NCBI RefSeq assembly: GCF_013415845.1
Contig: NZ_CP058907.1
Span: 1,426,001-1,490,000, forward strand
DNA: 64,000 nt
Direction of reading: 5' to 3'
From: Rhodopseudomonas palustris
Lineage (GTDB): Bacteria; Pseudomonadota; Alphaproteobacteria; Rhizobiales; Xanthobacteraceae
The position numbers were made by a program, and so were the translations under genes. Positions 53,970 to 63,678 of the stretch are shown one piece after another. The notes beneath the pieces were generated by a model that saw only the letters and a program-made list of their open reading frames with translations, did no database searches and had not been told where the DNA came from. Position 1 is the stretch's first letter, and the number at the start of each line of letters is the position of its first letter.

Positions 53970-55214
53970 GTGTCCATTTCCCGACGTTCATTCGGAATCG
54001 GTGCGACTGGTCTGGTGCTCGGAACGGTCGCAGCGCCTTGGGTTCGCAACGCCAACGCCGAGCCGGCCCCGATCAAGATCGGCGTGATCAATTCGATGAG
54101 CGGCGGTCTGTCGGCCTACGCGCAGGAAGGCAAGCCGGCGTTCGACTACATCATCGATCAGATCAACAAGAGCGGCGGCATCAAGAGCAAGGATGGCGCT
54201 AAGATTCAGTTGCTGCAGGCCGACGACGCCAGCCAGCCGGCGCGGACCGCGACCGAAGCGCGCCGCCTGATCACCGAAGAAAAGGTGCCGCTGCTGACTG
54301 GTACCATCCTCAGCGCCCAGATGCTGGCGCTGACGCCGGTGCTCGACGAATTGAAGGTGCCGACGCTGTCGATCTGGGCCGGCGGTGCCAAGTCGAACTA
54401 CATGTTCTCACTCGGCTACCCGTACGACCGCGGCTACGCGCAGTCGATGCACGACTTCATCGTGTCGCTGCGCGACAACGACAAGTTCCCAATCAAGACC
54501 GCGGTGATGTGCTACTCGAACTACGAGGCCGGCCAGCAGGTCAACAAGTTCCTGGTCGAGAAGCTGAAGGCCAGCGGCATCGAGGTGATCGGCGAAGCGC
54601 CGCTCGACACCAAGGCGCAGGACCAGACCTCGGCGATGATCCGCATCCGCTCGCTGAAGCCGGACGTCGTCACCGGACTGGTGACGCCGCGCGACGGCAT
54701 TCTGATGCATCAGGCGCGCTACAACCTGAACTACCAGGGCAGCCTGTTTGTCGGCGGCACCGGCGGTTATTCGGACCTGTCGCTGTGGAAGGATCTCGGC
54801 CCCGAGATCGGCAAGGCGGTGCTGACACGCAACCTGTTTGGCATGACGGGCTTCAGCGCCGGCGCCAAGATGGACTCGATGCAGAAGATCATCACCGAGC
54901 TGCACGACGTCGCCAAGCTCGAGCGCATCGGCCAGGGCGCGGTTCAGTATGCCCAGGGTGCGCGCGTGCTGCAGCAGGCGCTGGAGAACGCCAAGTCGCT
55001 GGAGCCGGACGCGCTGCTCGAGGCCTTCAAGAGCTTCAAGATTCCGTTCGGCGATCCGCATCTCTACATCGCCAAGCCGAAGGGCCTGCAGTTCGCCGAA
55101 GACCGGTTGCTGACCGACGGCTCGGCGATGATGATCCAGTGGATGCCGGATCAGAGCCAGGAGGTCGTGTTCCCGAAGGAGTTCGCACAGGCAGCTCCGC
55201 GTCCGAAGAGCTGA
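53970..55214 (+). CDS. Branched-chain-type ABC transporter substrate-binding protein, Tat-exported
   Basis: A 414-residue type I binding protein with GTG start and AGAGGAA upstream. A twin-arginine signal SISRRSFGIGATGLVLGTV precedes the mature start IKIGVINSMSGGLSAYAQEG. Further family blocks are SQPARTATEARRLITEEKVP and FVGGTGGYSDLSLWKDLG. It is the first gene of a complete liv importer (G, F, H, M follow). The ligand is probably the acid used by the neighbouring CoA enzymes (inference). Confidence 0.9.
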   Translation: MSISRRSFGIGATGLVLGTVAAPWVRNANAEPAPIKIGVINSMSGGLSAYAQEGKPAFDYIIDQINKSGGIKSKDGAKIQLLQADDASQPARTATEARRLITEEKVPLLTGTILSAQMLALTPVLDELKVPTLSIWAGGAKSNYMFSLGYPYDRGYAQSMHDFIVSLRDNDKFPIKTAVMCYSNYEAGQQVNKFLVEKLKASGIEVIGEAPLDTKAQDQTSAMIRIRSLKPDVVTGLVTPRDGILMHQARYNLNYQGSLFVGGTGGYSDLSLWKDLGPEIGKAVLTRNLFGMTGFSAGAKMDSMQKIITELHDVAKLERIGQGAVQYAQGARVLQQALENAKSLEPDALLEAFKSFKIPFGDPHLYIAKPKGLQFAEDRLLTDGSAMMIQWMPDQSQEVVFPKEFAQAAPRPKS

Positions 55215-55221
55215 TCTCGTC

Positions 55222-55933
<712 letters not shown>

Positions 55934-55941
<8 letters not shown>

Positions 55942-56638
55942 GGTCGAAGGTCTGGTCGCAGGCTATGGCGGCTCGCCGATCCTGCGCGACGTGTCGCTCA
56001 GGCTCGCGTCCGGCGAAATCGTCGGCCTGCTCGGCGCCAACAATGCCGGCAAGACCACGCTGATCAACTGCCTGTCGGGGATCGTGACGCCGATGTCCGG
56101 CCGCATCCTGTTCGAGGGGCAGGACGTCACCCGAACCACGGCGCGCGAGCGCGTCGAACTCGGCATCATCCAGGTGCCCGAGGGGCGGCTGGTGTTCCCC
56201 GAGATGAGCGTGCGCGAGAACCTGCTGCTCGGCGGGTTCTGCGACCGCGCCCGAACGCATCGCCCGGCGCAGATGGAAAAGGTGCTGGATCTGTTCCCGC
56301 GGCTGAAGGAGCGGCTGACTCAAGCTGCCGGCACGCTGTCCGGCGGCGAGCAGCAGATGCTGGCGATCGGCCGCGGCCTGATGGCGGAAGCTCGCATCCT
56401 GATGCTGGACGAGCCCTCGCTCGGCCTCTCGCCGCTGTTCGTTCAATATATCTTCGAGATCATCGACCAGTTGCACCAGAGCGGCCTCACCATGCTGCTG
56501 GTCGAGCAGAACCTCAATCTGACGCTGCGCCATGCGCAACGCTGCTACGTGCTCGAACGCGGCCAAGTCGCGGTCGAGGGCGCGGCAGATTTGGTCAGGG
56601 ACGATCCGCGCACGCGGCAGGCCTATCTGGGCCTGTGA
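55934..56638 (+). CDS. livF: Branched-chain-type ABC transporter ATP-binding protein, LivF family
   Basis: A 234-residue ATPase: Walker A GANNAGKTTLI, where the usual GPNGAGKTT loop has Asn for the first inner Gly (GANNAGKTT); signature LSGGEQQMLAIGRGLMAEA; Walker B ILMLDEPSLGLSPLF. The invariant GKT lysine is present, so ATP binding should be kept. It is followed 13 bases later by livH. Confidence 0.9.
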
Positions 56639-56651
56639 ACGGAGACGGCAA

Positions 56652-57515
56652 GTGAGCGAATTCTGGCAGGCCTTGGCGCAAGGCGTTCTGATCGGAAGCA
56701 CCTACGGGCTGCTCGCGCTGGGCATGGGCCTGGTGTACGGCGTATCCGGAATCGTCAACTTCGCCCATGGCGATTTCATCTCCCTGGCGATGTTCATGGC
56801 GCTGGCGCTGTTCTCGGCGTTCGCACTCGATCCTTACGTCTCGGCGCTGATCACCATCCCGGTGATGGCGCTGATCGGCGGGCTGGTCTATCGCTATCTG
56901 TTACGGCCGATGGCCGGACATCAGTTTCTGATGATCGTGCAGCTCACGCTGGGTCTCAGCTTGGTGCTGCAGAACGGCATCCTGATGGTGTTCGGCGGCC
57001 AGCCGGCGCGCACGCCGTCGATCGTGGAATCGAAGTTGATCATTCTCGGCGACGTCGTGCTGCGGTTGCCGCATCTGATCGCGTTTGCGGTCGCGTTCGC
57101 GATGGCGATCGGGCTGTACGTGATGCTGCGCTCGACCGATTTCGGCCGCTCGATCCGCGCGGTGCATCAGAACGCGCGCGCCGCAGCGTTGATGGGGGTC
57201 GACGTCGGCCGTGTTCAGGTCGTCACCTTTGCGATCGGTGTCGCGATCCTGGCGGTCGCCGCGGCGCTGCTGCTGCCTGGCACGCCGATCACCCCGACCC
57301 AGGGCCTGCAGTACACCGTGATCACGCTGCTGGTCGTGGTGCTCGGCGGCATGACCAATTTCGTCAGCATCATGCTGAGCGGCCTGGTGATCGGCATCTC
57401 CGAGGCGTTCGGCCAGATCTATGTGTCGGATACGCTCGGCCGGCTGGTGCCTTACGCGATCTTCGTGCTGATCATGCTGTTCCGGCCGCAGGGCCTGACC
57501 TGGAGGACGTCATGA
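56652..57515 (+). CDS. livH: Branched-chain-type ABC transporter permease, LivH family
   Basis: A 287-residue permease read from the GTG at 56652, which has GGAGACGG upstream and gives SEFWQALAQGVLIGSTYGLL. The reading frame is open upstream inside livF, but that part is unrelated. GIVNFAHGDFISLAMFMALA, SIRAVHQNARAAALMGVDVG and VVVLGGMTNFVSIMLSGL are LivH motifs. It overlaps livM by four bases. Confidence 0.9.
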   Translation: MSEFWQALAQGVLIGSTYGLLALGMGLVYGVSGIVNFAHGDFISLAMFMALALFSAFALDPYVSALITIPVMALIGGLVYRYLLRPMAGHQFLMIVQLTLGLSLVLQNGILMVFGGQPARTPSIVESKLIILGDVVLRLPHLIAFAVAFAMAIGLYVMLRSTDFGRSIRAVHQNARAAALMGVDVGRVQVVTFAIGVAILAVAAALLLPGTPITPTQGLQYTVITLLVVVLGGMTNFVSIMLSGLVIGISEAFGQIYVSDTLGRLVPYAIFVLIMLFRPQGLTWRTS

Positions 57516-58522
57516 TCAGCAAGGGCTTCTATCAGACCCTGGCGTCGCCATGGCTGTGGGGCATTCTGGTTCTCGCGGCCTGCCTTCCGCTGGCGCTGAA
57601 CAGCTACCATCTCCACCTTCTGACCCTGGCGCTGGTCTATGTGGCGCTGGCGTCGGCGTGGAACATCGTCGGCGGCATGGCCGGCCAGGTGTCGCTGGCG
57701 CACAGCCTGTTCATCGGCATCGGCGCGATGCTGTCGACCGCGCTGCTGGTCAAGTTCGGCATCAACATGTGGGCCGGGCTTGTGATCTCCGCGGCGATCG
57801 CAGGCGCGCTCGGCGCGATGATCGCCTGGATCGACTTCCGGTTTCAGCTCGGCCATTTGTCGTTCGTGCTGATCACGCTGGCGTTCGCCGAGATGGGCGC
57901 AATCATCGTCGAAGGCTGGGAGTTCCTCGGCGGTGCCTCCGGCCTGCTACTGCCGCGTGACACTGGTGACTTCTGGGCGTTCCAATTTGGCGGCGGACGC
58001 GGTGCGTTCTGGGTGATGCTCGGGCTGGCGGCTGCCGTGGTGCTGGTCAACGTCGCGATCCTGAATGCGCCGCTCGGCTATTATCTGCGCACCATCCGCG
58101 ACAATGAGAAGGCAGCGCAGGCGATCGGCGTCAACGTGCTGCGCCACAAGATCACCGCGATGACGATCTCGGCGGTGCTGACCTCGATCGTTGGCACCTG
58201 TTATGTGCGCTATTTGACCTTCGCCGATCCGTATCTGCTGGCGACCCCGACCATCACCATCGAGATTGTGCTGTTCGCCACCGTCGGCGGCCTCGGCCGC
58301 GCGTTCGGTCCGGCGCTCGGCGCGCTGCTGCTGGTGCCGCTCGGCGAGGTGCTGCGCGGCCAGCTCGGCGGTGCGGTGCCGGGGCTGCACTACTTCATCT
58401 ACGGCGTGGTCGTGATCGTGGTGATCCTCGTCACGCCGCGCGGCCTGCTGCCGCTCGCCGAACGGGCGTGGCGCAGCTTGCGCCGCCGCGGCCCGGAGCC
58501 GCGGCCGGCTTCAGCGTCGTAA
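57512..58522 (+). CDS. livM: Branched-chain-type ABC transporter permease, LivM family
   Basis: A 336-residue permease with LALVYVALASAWNIVGGMAG, the coupling segment LRTIRDNEKAAQAIGVNVLR and ATVGGLGRAFGPALGALLL, ending in a basic proline-rich tail after TPRGLLPLAERAW. It is the last gene of the importer operon and converges on the cusA-like gene. Confidence 0.9.
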   Translation: MISKGFYQTLASPWLWGILVLAACLPLALNSYHLHLLTLALVYVALASAWNIVGGMAGQVSLAHSLFIGIGAMLSTALLVKFGINMWAGLVISAAIAGALGAMIAWIDFRFQLGHLSFVLITLAFAEMGAIIVEGWEFLGGASGLLLPRDTGDFWAFQFGGGRGAFWVMLGLAAAVVLVNVAILNAPLGYYLRTIRDNEKAAQAIGVNVLRHKITAMTISAVLTSIVGTCYVRYLTFADPYLLATPTITIEIVLFATVGGLGRAFGPALGALLLVPLGEVLRGQLGGAVPGLHYFIYGVVVIVVILVTPRGLLPLAERAWRSLRRRGPEPRPASAS

Positions 58523-58539
58523 GCCGAGACCATCACCGG

Positions 58540-58561
58540 CCGGGAGCGACTACGCTCCCGG
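58540..58561. terminator. Hairpin between convergent livM and cusA
   Basis: A perfect nine-base stem CCGGGAGCG / CGCTCCCGG with loop ACTA lies 17 bases after livM and overlaps the cusA stop codon at 58550. No T-run follows in either direction, so it may act as a weak two-way terminator or 3'-end stabiliser. Confidence 0.5.
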
Positions 58562-61500
58562 TGCCAGCACTGCACCGGCATTGCGGCGGCGGGCCGCCCG
58601 GTTCAGCCTAAAGCCTTCGATCAGGCCGTAGATCGCTGGGATCACGATCAGCGTCAGCAGTGTCGACGACACCATGCCGCCGATCATCGGCACCGCGATC
58701 CGCTGCATGATCTCGGACCCGGTGCCGCTGCTCCACAGGATCGGCAGCAGGCCCGCCATGATCGCCACCACGGTCATCATCTTCGGCCGGACGCGCTCGA
58801 CTGCGCCTTCCATGATTGCGTTCTGCAGATCGTGCGGCGACAGCGGCCGGCCTTCAGCGATACATCGCGCTTTGGCGGCGGCCAGCGCGTGGTCGAGATA
58901 GATCAGCATCACCACGCCGGTTTCTGCTGCGACACCGGCCAGCGCGATGAAGCCGACTGCGACCGCGACCGACAGATTGAAGCCGAGCGCCCACATCAGC
59001 CACAGCCCGCCAACCAACGCGAACGGCAGCGACAGCATCACGATCAGCGTCTCGGTCAGCGATCGGAAGTTGAGGTACAGCAGCAGGAAGATGATCGCGA
59101 GCGTCAGCGGCACCACGATCTTCAGCCGCGCGGTGGCGCGTTCGAGATACTCGTACTGTCCGCTCCAGGTCACATAGGTACCGGGCGGGAAGCTGACGCC
59201 GGCCTGCACGGCCTGCTTGGCGTCGGCGACGTAGCCGCCGAGGTCGCGGTCGCGGATGTCGACATAGATGTAGGTCGCAAGCTGACCGTTCTCGGTGCGG
59301 ATCGAGGTCGGGCCGCGCGCCGGCTGCACCGTCGCCACTTCGCCGAGCGGCACGGCACCGCCGGCCGGCAGCGGCACCAGCACGTCGCGGGCGATTCCTT
59401 GCGGATCGTCGCGCAGCTCGCGCGGATAGCGCATGTTGACGGTGAAGCGCTGACGGCCTTCCACGGTCGTGGTCACGGTTTGGCCGCCAAGCGCAGTGGC
59501 AATGGTGTCCTGCACGTCCTGGATCGCGAGGCCGTAGCGTGCAAGTGCGGTGCGTTCCGGTACGATTTCCAGGTAGTAGCCGCCGATGGTGCGTTCGGCA
59601 TAGGCCGAGGAGGTGCCGGGGACGGTCTTAATCACCTGCTCGACCTGTTTGGCGAGGCGGTCGATCTGGACCAGATCGGTGCCGATCACCTTGACGCCCA
59701 CCGGTGTGCGGATGCCGGTCGACAGCATGTCGATCCGGGCTTTAATCGGCATCGTCCAGGCGTTCGAGACGCCGGGGAATTGCAGCGCCTTGTCCATCTC
59801 GGCGATCAGCCCGTCGGTGGTCAGGCCCGGCCGCCATTCTGCTTTCGGCTTGAGGTTGATCACCGTCTCGAACATTTCGGTCGGCGCCGGATCGGTTGCG
59901 GTCGAAGCGCGGCCGGCCTTGCCGTACACCGACGCGACCTCGGGAAAGCCGCGGATGATGCGATCCTGCATCTGCAGCAGCTCGGCTGCCTTGGTGATCG
60001 ACAGGCCGGGCAGGGTGGTCGGCATGTAGAGCAACGTGCCTTCGTCGAGCGAGGGCATGAACTCGGTGCCGAGCTGGCGCGCCGGCCAGATCGAGATGCC
60101 GAGCACCACCAGCGCCAGCACGATCACCAGGGTCTTGGCGCGCAGCACGGCGCGGATCACCGGGCGATAGATCCAGATCAGCGCGCGGTTGATGATGTTG
60201 CGGTGCTCCGGCACGATCTTGCCGCGGACGAAGATCACCATCAGCGCCGGCACCAGCGTCACCGACAGTAATGCCGCCGCCGCCATCGCGAATGTCTTGG
60301 TGAAGGCGAGCGGCCCGAACAACCGGCCCTCCTGCGATTCCAGCGTGAAGATCGGCAGGAACGACACAGTGATGATCAGGAGGCTGAAGAACAGCGCCGG
60401 CCCGACTTCGGATGCGGCCTCGATCAGGATGGCGACGCGAGACTTGCCTGGCTCGGCCCGCTCGAGGTGCTTGTGGGCGTTCTCGATCATCACGATCGCG
60501 GCGTCGACCATGGCGCCGATCGCAATCGCGATGCCGCCGAGGCTCATGATGTTGGAGCCGAGGCCCAGCAGCTTCATTGCGGCGAACGCCATCAGCACGC
60601 CGACCGGCAGCATCAGGATCGCCACCAATGCGCTGCGAACGTGGAGGAGGAAGATGATGCAAACCGCGGCCACTACCAAGCTCTCTTCGAGCAGCGTGTG
60701 CTTCAGCGTGTCGATCGCGCTGTAGATCAATGTCGAGCGATCATACACCGGTACGATCTCGACCGATTTCGGCAGGCTGCTGGCGATTTCCTGGAAGCGC
60801 TTCTTGACGTGCTCGATCACGTCCAGCGCATTGACGCCGAAGCGCTGCAGCACGATGCCGCTGGCGACTTCGCCTTCGCCGTTGAGTTCAGCGATGCCAC
60901 GTCGCTCGTCCGGACCGAGCTCGACCCGCGCGACGTCCTTCAGTAGGACCGGCGTGCCGCCGCTCGCCTTCAGCACGATGTTGCCGAGGTCGTTGATATC
61001 CTTGATGTAGCCCTTGCCGCGGATGACGTATTCGAACTCTGACAGTTCGACGGTTCGGCCACCGACATCGGCATTCGACGCGCGGATCGCCTCGCGCATC
61101 CGCGCCACGGTGATGCCGCGGTCGCGCATCCGCTGCGGATCGAGCACCACGTTGTACTGCTTGACGAAGCCACCGATGCTGGCAACTTCGGCGACACCTT
61201 CGGCCTTGGCGAGCGCAAACCGCAGATTCCAGTCCTGGATGGTGCGGGTGTCGGCGAGGTTCAGCTGCTTCGACATCACCGCGTATTGATAGACCCAGCC
61301 GACGCCGGTGGCGTCCGGGCCGATGCTTGGGGCGACGCCCGCCGGCAGGCGCGAGGCGGCCCCGTTGAGGAATTCCAGCACCCGCGAGCGCGCCCAATAG
61401 ATGTCGGTGCCGTCCTCGAAGATGACGTAGACGAACGACACGCCGAAGAACGAGAAGCCGCGCACCACCTTCGACTTCGGCACCGTCAGCATCGCGGTGG

Positions 61501-61708
61501 TCAGCGGATAGGTGACCTGATCCTCGATCACCTGCGGCGCCTGCCCGGGATATTCGGTGTAGACGACGACCTGGGTGTCGGAGAGATCCGGAATGGCGTC
61601 GAGCGGCAGATGCAGCAGGGCGTAGAGACCCGCGGCTACGGCGAAACCCGTGCCGAACAGCACCAGCAGCAGATTGCGCGCCGACCAGGCGATGATCCGG
61701 GCAATCAT
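58550..61708 (-). CDS. cusA: Heavy-metal efflux RND transporter, CusA/CzcA family
   Basis: A 1052-residue inner-membrane proton antiporter of normal length with 12 predicted helices. The HME-RND signature GAMVDAAIVMIENAHKHLE near residue 400 includes the proton-relay Asp. Periplasmic segments TDPAPTEMFETVINLKPKAE and ARIDMLSTGIRTPVGVKV contain the methionines used for Cu(I)/Ag(I) passage in CusA. It overlaps the cusB-like gene by four bases, forming one export unit. A CusC-like outer-membrane gene is not in the window. Copper/silver is the favoured substrate. Confidence 0.92.
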   Translation of the reverse strand: MIARIIAWSARNLLLVLFGTGFAVAAGLYALLHLPLDAIPDLSDTQVVVYTEYPGQAPQVIEDQVTYPLTTAMLTVPKSKVVRGFSFFGVSFVYVIFEDGTDIYWARSRVLEFLNGAASRLPAGVAPSIGPDATGVGWVYQYAVMSKQLNLADTRTIQDWNLRFALAKAEGVAEVASIGGFVKQYNVVLDPQRMRDRGITVARMREAIRASNADVGGRTVELSEFEYVIRGKGYIKDINDLGNIVLKASGGTPVLLKDVARVELGPDERRGIAELNGEGEVASGIVLQRFGVNALDVIEHVKKRFQEIASSLPKSVEIVPVYDRSTLIYSAIDTLKHTLLEESLVVAAVCIIFLLHVRSALVAILMLPVGVLMAFAAMKLLGLGSNIMSLGGIAIAIGAMVDAAIVMIENAHKHLERAEPGKSRVAILIEAASEVGPALFFSLLIITVSFLPIFTLESQEGRLFGPLAFTKTFAMAAAALLSVTLVPALMVIFVRGKIVPEHRNIINRALIWIYRPVIRAVLRAKTLVIVLALVVLGISIWPARQLGTEFMPSLDEGTLLYMPTTLPGLSITKAAELLQMQDRIIRGFPEVASVYGKAGRASTATDPAPTEMFETVINLKPKAEWRPGLTTDGLIAEMDKALQFPGVSNAWTMPIKARIDMLSTGIRTPVGVKVIGTDLVQIDRLAKQVEQVIKTVPGTSSAYAERTIGGYYLEIVPERTALARYGLAIQDVQDTIATALGGQTVTTTVEGRQRFTVNMRYPRELRDDPQGIARDVLVPLPAGGAVPLGEVATVQPARGPTSIRTENGQLATYIYVDIRDRDLGGYVADAKQAVQAGVSFPPGTYVTWSGQYEYLERATARLKIVVPLTLAIIFLLLYLNFRSLTETLIVMLSLPFALVGGLWLMWALGFNLSVAVAVGFIALAGVAAETGVVMLIYLDHALAAAKARCIAEGRPLSPHDLQNAIMEGAVERVRPKMMTVVAIMAGLLPILWSSGTGSEIMQRIAVPMIGGMVSSTLLTLIVIPAIYGLIEGFRLNRAARRRNAGAVLAPGA

Positions 61709-63099
61709 GGCTGGGCTCCGGCGTGGTCGTGTGCGTGATTGTGCGACGAAGCTTGCGGCTCGTTGCTGGGGGCGTTCGCTCCGTCGGCAAAGCCCTTTAG
61801 CGCGGCCTTCAGATTGCTCTCGGCGTCGATCAGGAAGTTGGCGGAGGTGACCACCGCCTCGCCTTCGTCGATGCCGTGTTTGACCTCGACGACGCCGTCG
61901 CCGCGGCGTCCGAGTGTCACCGTCCGCGGCTCGAACCGGCCGTCGCCCTTGTCCACCAGCACGATGCGCCGGCTGCCGTTGTCGAGCACGGCGGAGGTTG
62001 GAATCGTCAGCACCGGTGCATCGCCGGCGATGTCGATCTCGGCATCGACATACATGTCCGGCAACAGCTTCAGATCCGGATTGGCGAGTTCGACGCGTAG
62101 CCGCGTAGTGCGCGTATCGCGATTGACCTGCGGATAGATCACCGCGATCGTTCCAGAGCGCGCGCGATCAGGGAAGGCGCGGGCTCGGATCGTCACCTTC
62201 TGACCCACCGAGAGTGTGCCGAGATCGCGTTCGGCGACGTCGACGAGGGCCCACACCGTCGAGATGTCGGCGATCCGGAACAGCACGTCACCGACATTGG
62301 CGCGCATGCCGTCGATCGCGTTGCGCTCCAGCACAATGCCGTCGCGCGGCGCGCGCCATTGCACCGTCACCGGCGCGGTCCGCGTCCGCTCCAATTCGGC
62401 GATGGTCTCGTCGGGTACGTCGAGATTGACCAGTCGCTGCCGCGAGCCGCGGCCGAAGGCTTCGATCGTGCTTCTATTCTTCGAGGTGATCGTCGACAGA
62501 TACTCGGCGGCGGCCGAGGCGATCGCCGAGCTGTAGATCTGCATCAGCGGCTGCCCGGCCTTGACGAAGCTGCCGGTGGTGACGTCGGCGATCTTCTCGA
62601 CGAAGCTCTCGCTGCGCATCGCGATCACCGAGACGCGGCGCTCGTCGAGCTGGATCACGCCCGGCGCCTTCACCATCACATGCAGGGCGCGGCGTTCGGC
62701 GGACTCGGATTTGACGCCGCTGCGCTGGATCTTGCCCGGAGAGAGCTTCACCGTGCCATCGGCGCTGTCCTCGCCCTCATAGACCGGGACGTAGTCCATC
62801 CCCATCGAGTCCTTCTTCGGAACCTTGGAGATGTCGGGCAGCCCCATCGGGTTGCGGTAGTACAGGATCTTGCGATTGGGATCTGGTGGGGGCTTCGGCG
62901 CCGTCTGCGCAGAGGGCTCGTCGGCCTCATACACCGGCAGATAAGCGCGGCCTTGCGCATCGGCCTTCGGCACCGCCGACCAGCGCGGCGCGCCGGATGG
63001 ATCGCGGTAGTACAGCGGCGACCGCTCGTTTGCCGCGGCAGGCGACGCGAGACAGAGTCCGATCAGAAACAGCAGTGAGGGTGAGCGCAGCTTGGTCAT
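61705..63099 (-). CDS. cusB: Efflux periplasmic adaptor protein, CusB family, with heavy-metal-binding repeats
   Basis: A 464-residue membrane fusion protein with a Sec signal (LLFLIGLCLASPAAA). After it come two short repeats, PLYYRDPSGAPRW...YLPVYEAD (degenerate) and ILYYRNPMGLPD...MGMDYVPVYEGE, the Cys-less form of the heavy-metal-binding domain found in CusB-type adaptors. The adaptor core follows (KAPGVIQLDERRVSVIAM, VQWRAPRDGIVLERNAIDGM, QVNRDTRTTRLRVEL). The C-terminus is His-rich (SSHNHAHDHAGAQP). The start is the ATG at 63099 rather than a GTG nine bases earlier. Confidence 0.9.
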   Translation of the reverse strand: MTKLRSPSLLFLIGLCLASPAAANERSPLYYRDPSGAPRWSAVPKADAQGRAYLPVYEADEPSAQTAPKPPPDPNRKILYYRNPMGLPDISKVPKKDSMGMDYVPVYEGEDSADGTVKLSPGKIQRSGVKSESAERRALHVMVKAPGVIQLDERRVSVIAMRSESFVEKIADVTTGSFVKAGQPLMQIYSSAIASAAAEYLSTITSKNRSTIEAFGRGSRQRLVNLDVPDETIAELERTRTAPVTVQWRAPRDGIVLERNAIDGMRANVGDVLFRIADISTVWALVDVAERDLGTLSVGQKVTIRARAFPDRARSGTIAVIYPQVNRDTRTTRLRVELANPDLKLLPDMYVDAEIDIAGDAPVLTIPTSAVLDNGSRRIVLVDKGDGRFEPRTVTLGRRGDGVVEVKHGIDEGEAVVTSANFLIDAESNLKAALKGFADGANAPSNEPQASSHNHAHDHAGAQP

Positions 63100-63139
63100 G
63101 ACGTGCACCGTCGCGCGCCGCGAGGGCGCATCCGAATTC

Positions 63140-63180
63140 GGGAGAAATGAAGAACGGCGGCGCCGCGGCTGCGGCGCCGC
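63140..63180 (-). terminator. Rho-independent terminator between the YtkA-like gene and cusB
   Basis: GCGGCGCCGC (63171-63180) and GCGGCGCCGC (63157-63166) form a ten-base stem with a four-base loop, followed in the minus direction by CGTTCTTCATTTCTCC. It lies just after the stop at 63187 and would partly separate the upstream gene from cusBA. Confidence 0.7.
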
Positions 63181-63186
63181 GCTGGC

Positions 63187-63585
63187 CTACTTGAACGCCT
63201 TGACGATCACCTTGCCGGTGACGGTCTCGGGCTCGCCCTGGACCTTCGCCAACAGCGTGACCTGGTAGCGGCCGGCCATCGGCAGGTCGGTCTTGAAGGC
63301 GTACACGCCGGGCTCCGGCGACGGCAGCGCCGTCACCGGCGACACCATGTCGGCCATGTTGTCCGGCGCCATGTCGACGCGGGTCTTGAAGATCACCGCG
63401 CCTTCCACCGGCTTGCCGGTGGTCTTGTGGGTGAGGCGGATGGCGACGGTGACGTCGTCGCCCTTCTTCATCTCGGGGGTCTTGGGCTCGAAGGTGTAGT
63501 CACCCGCGCCGGCCATTGCGGCGGTCGCAAACAGGGTGAGCGCGGCGGCGCAGGCCGCTGCGGTGCTGAATTTCGCAGTCATCAT
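63187..63585 (-). CDS. Small exported FixH/YtkA-like protein
   Basis: About 132 residues: a Sec signal ending ATAAMAGAG, then a single beta-sandwich domain (YTFEPKTPEMKKGDDVTVAI, KTTGKPVEGAVIFKTRVDMA, GVYAFKTDLPMAGRYQVTLL) of the YtkA/FixH type, often found beside CusBA genes. It may help deliver or bind metal in the periplasm; the function is not established. Two adjacent ATGs (63585, 63582) follow GGAG; either may be used. Confidence 0.75.
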   Translation of the reverse strand: MMTAKFSTAAACAAALTLFATAAMAGAGDYTFEPKTPEMKKGDDVTVAIRLTHKTTGKPVEGAVIFKTRVDMAPDNMADMVSPVTALPSPEPGVYAFKTDLPMAGRYQVTLLAKVQGEPETVTGKVIVKAFK

Positions 63586-63678
63586 GATCTCCAAACGTGT
63601 CTGATCTCGTGCTGCGGGCGAACGGCACGCAGCATTTATTGGCGCGGGCGAAACGCTCGCGCGGCGGTCAGCGAGAGA

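Noticed and set aside
58832..60271. Long plus-strand open frame opposite the cusA-like gene
   Set aside because: His/Arg/Gln-rich composition with no domain; antisense shadow of a well-defined RND gene.
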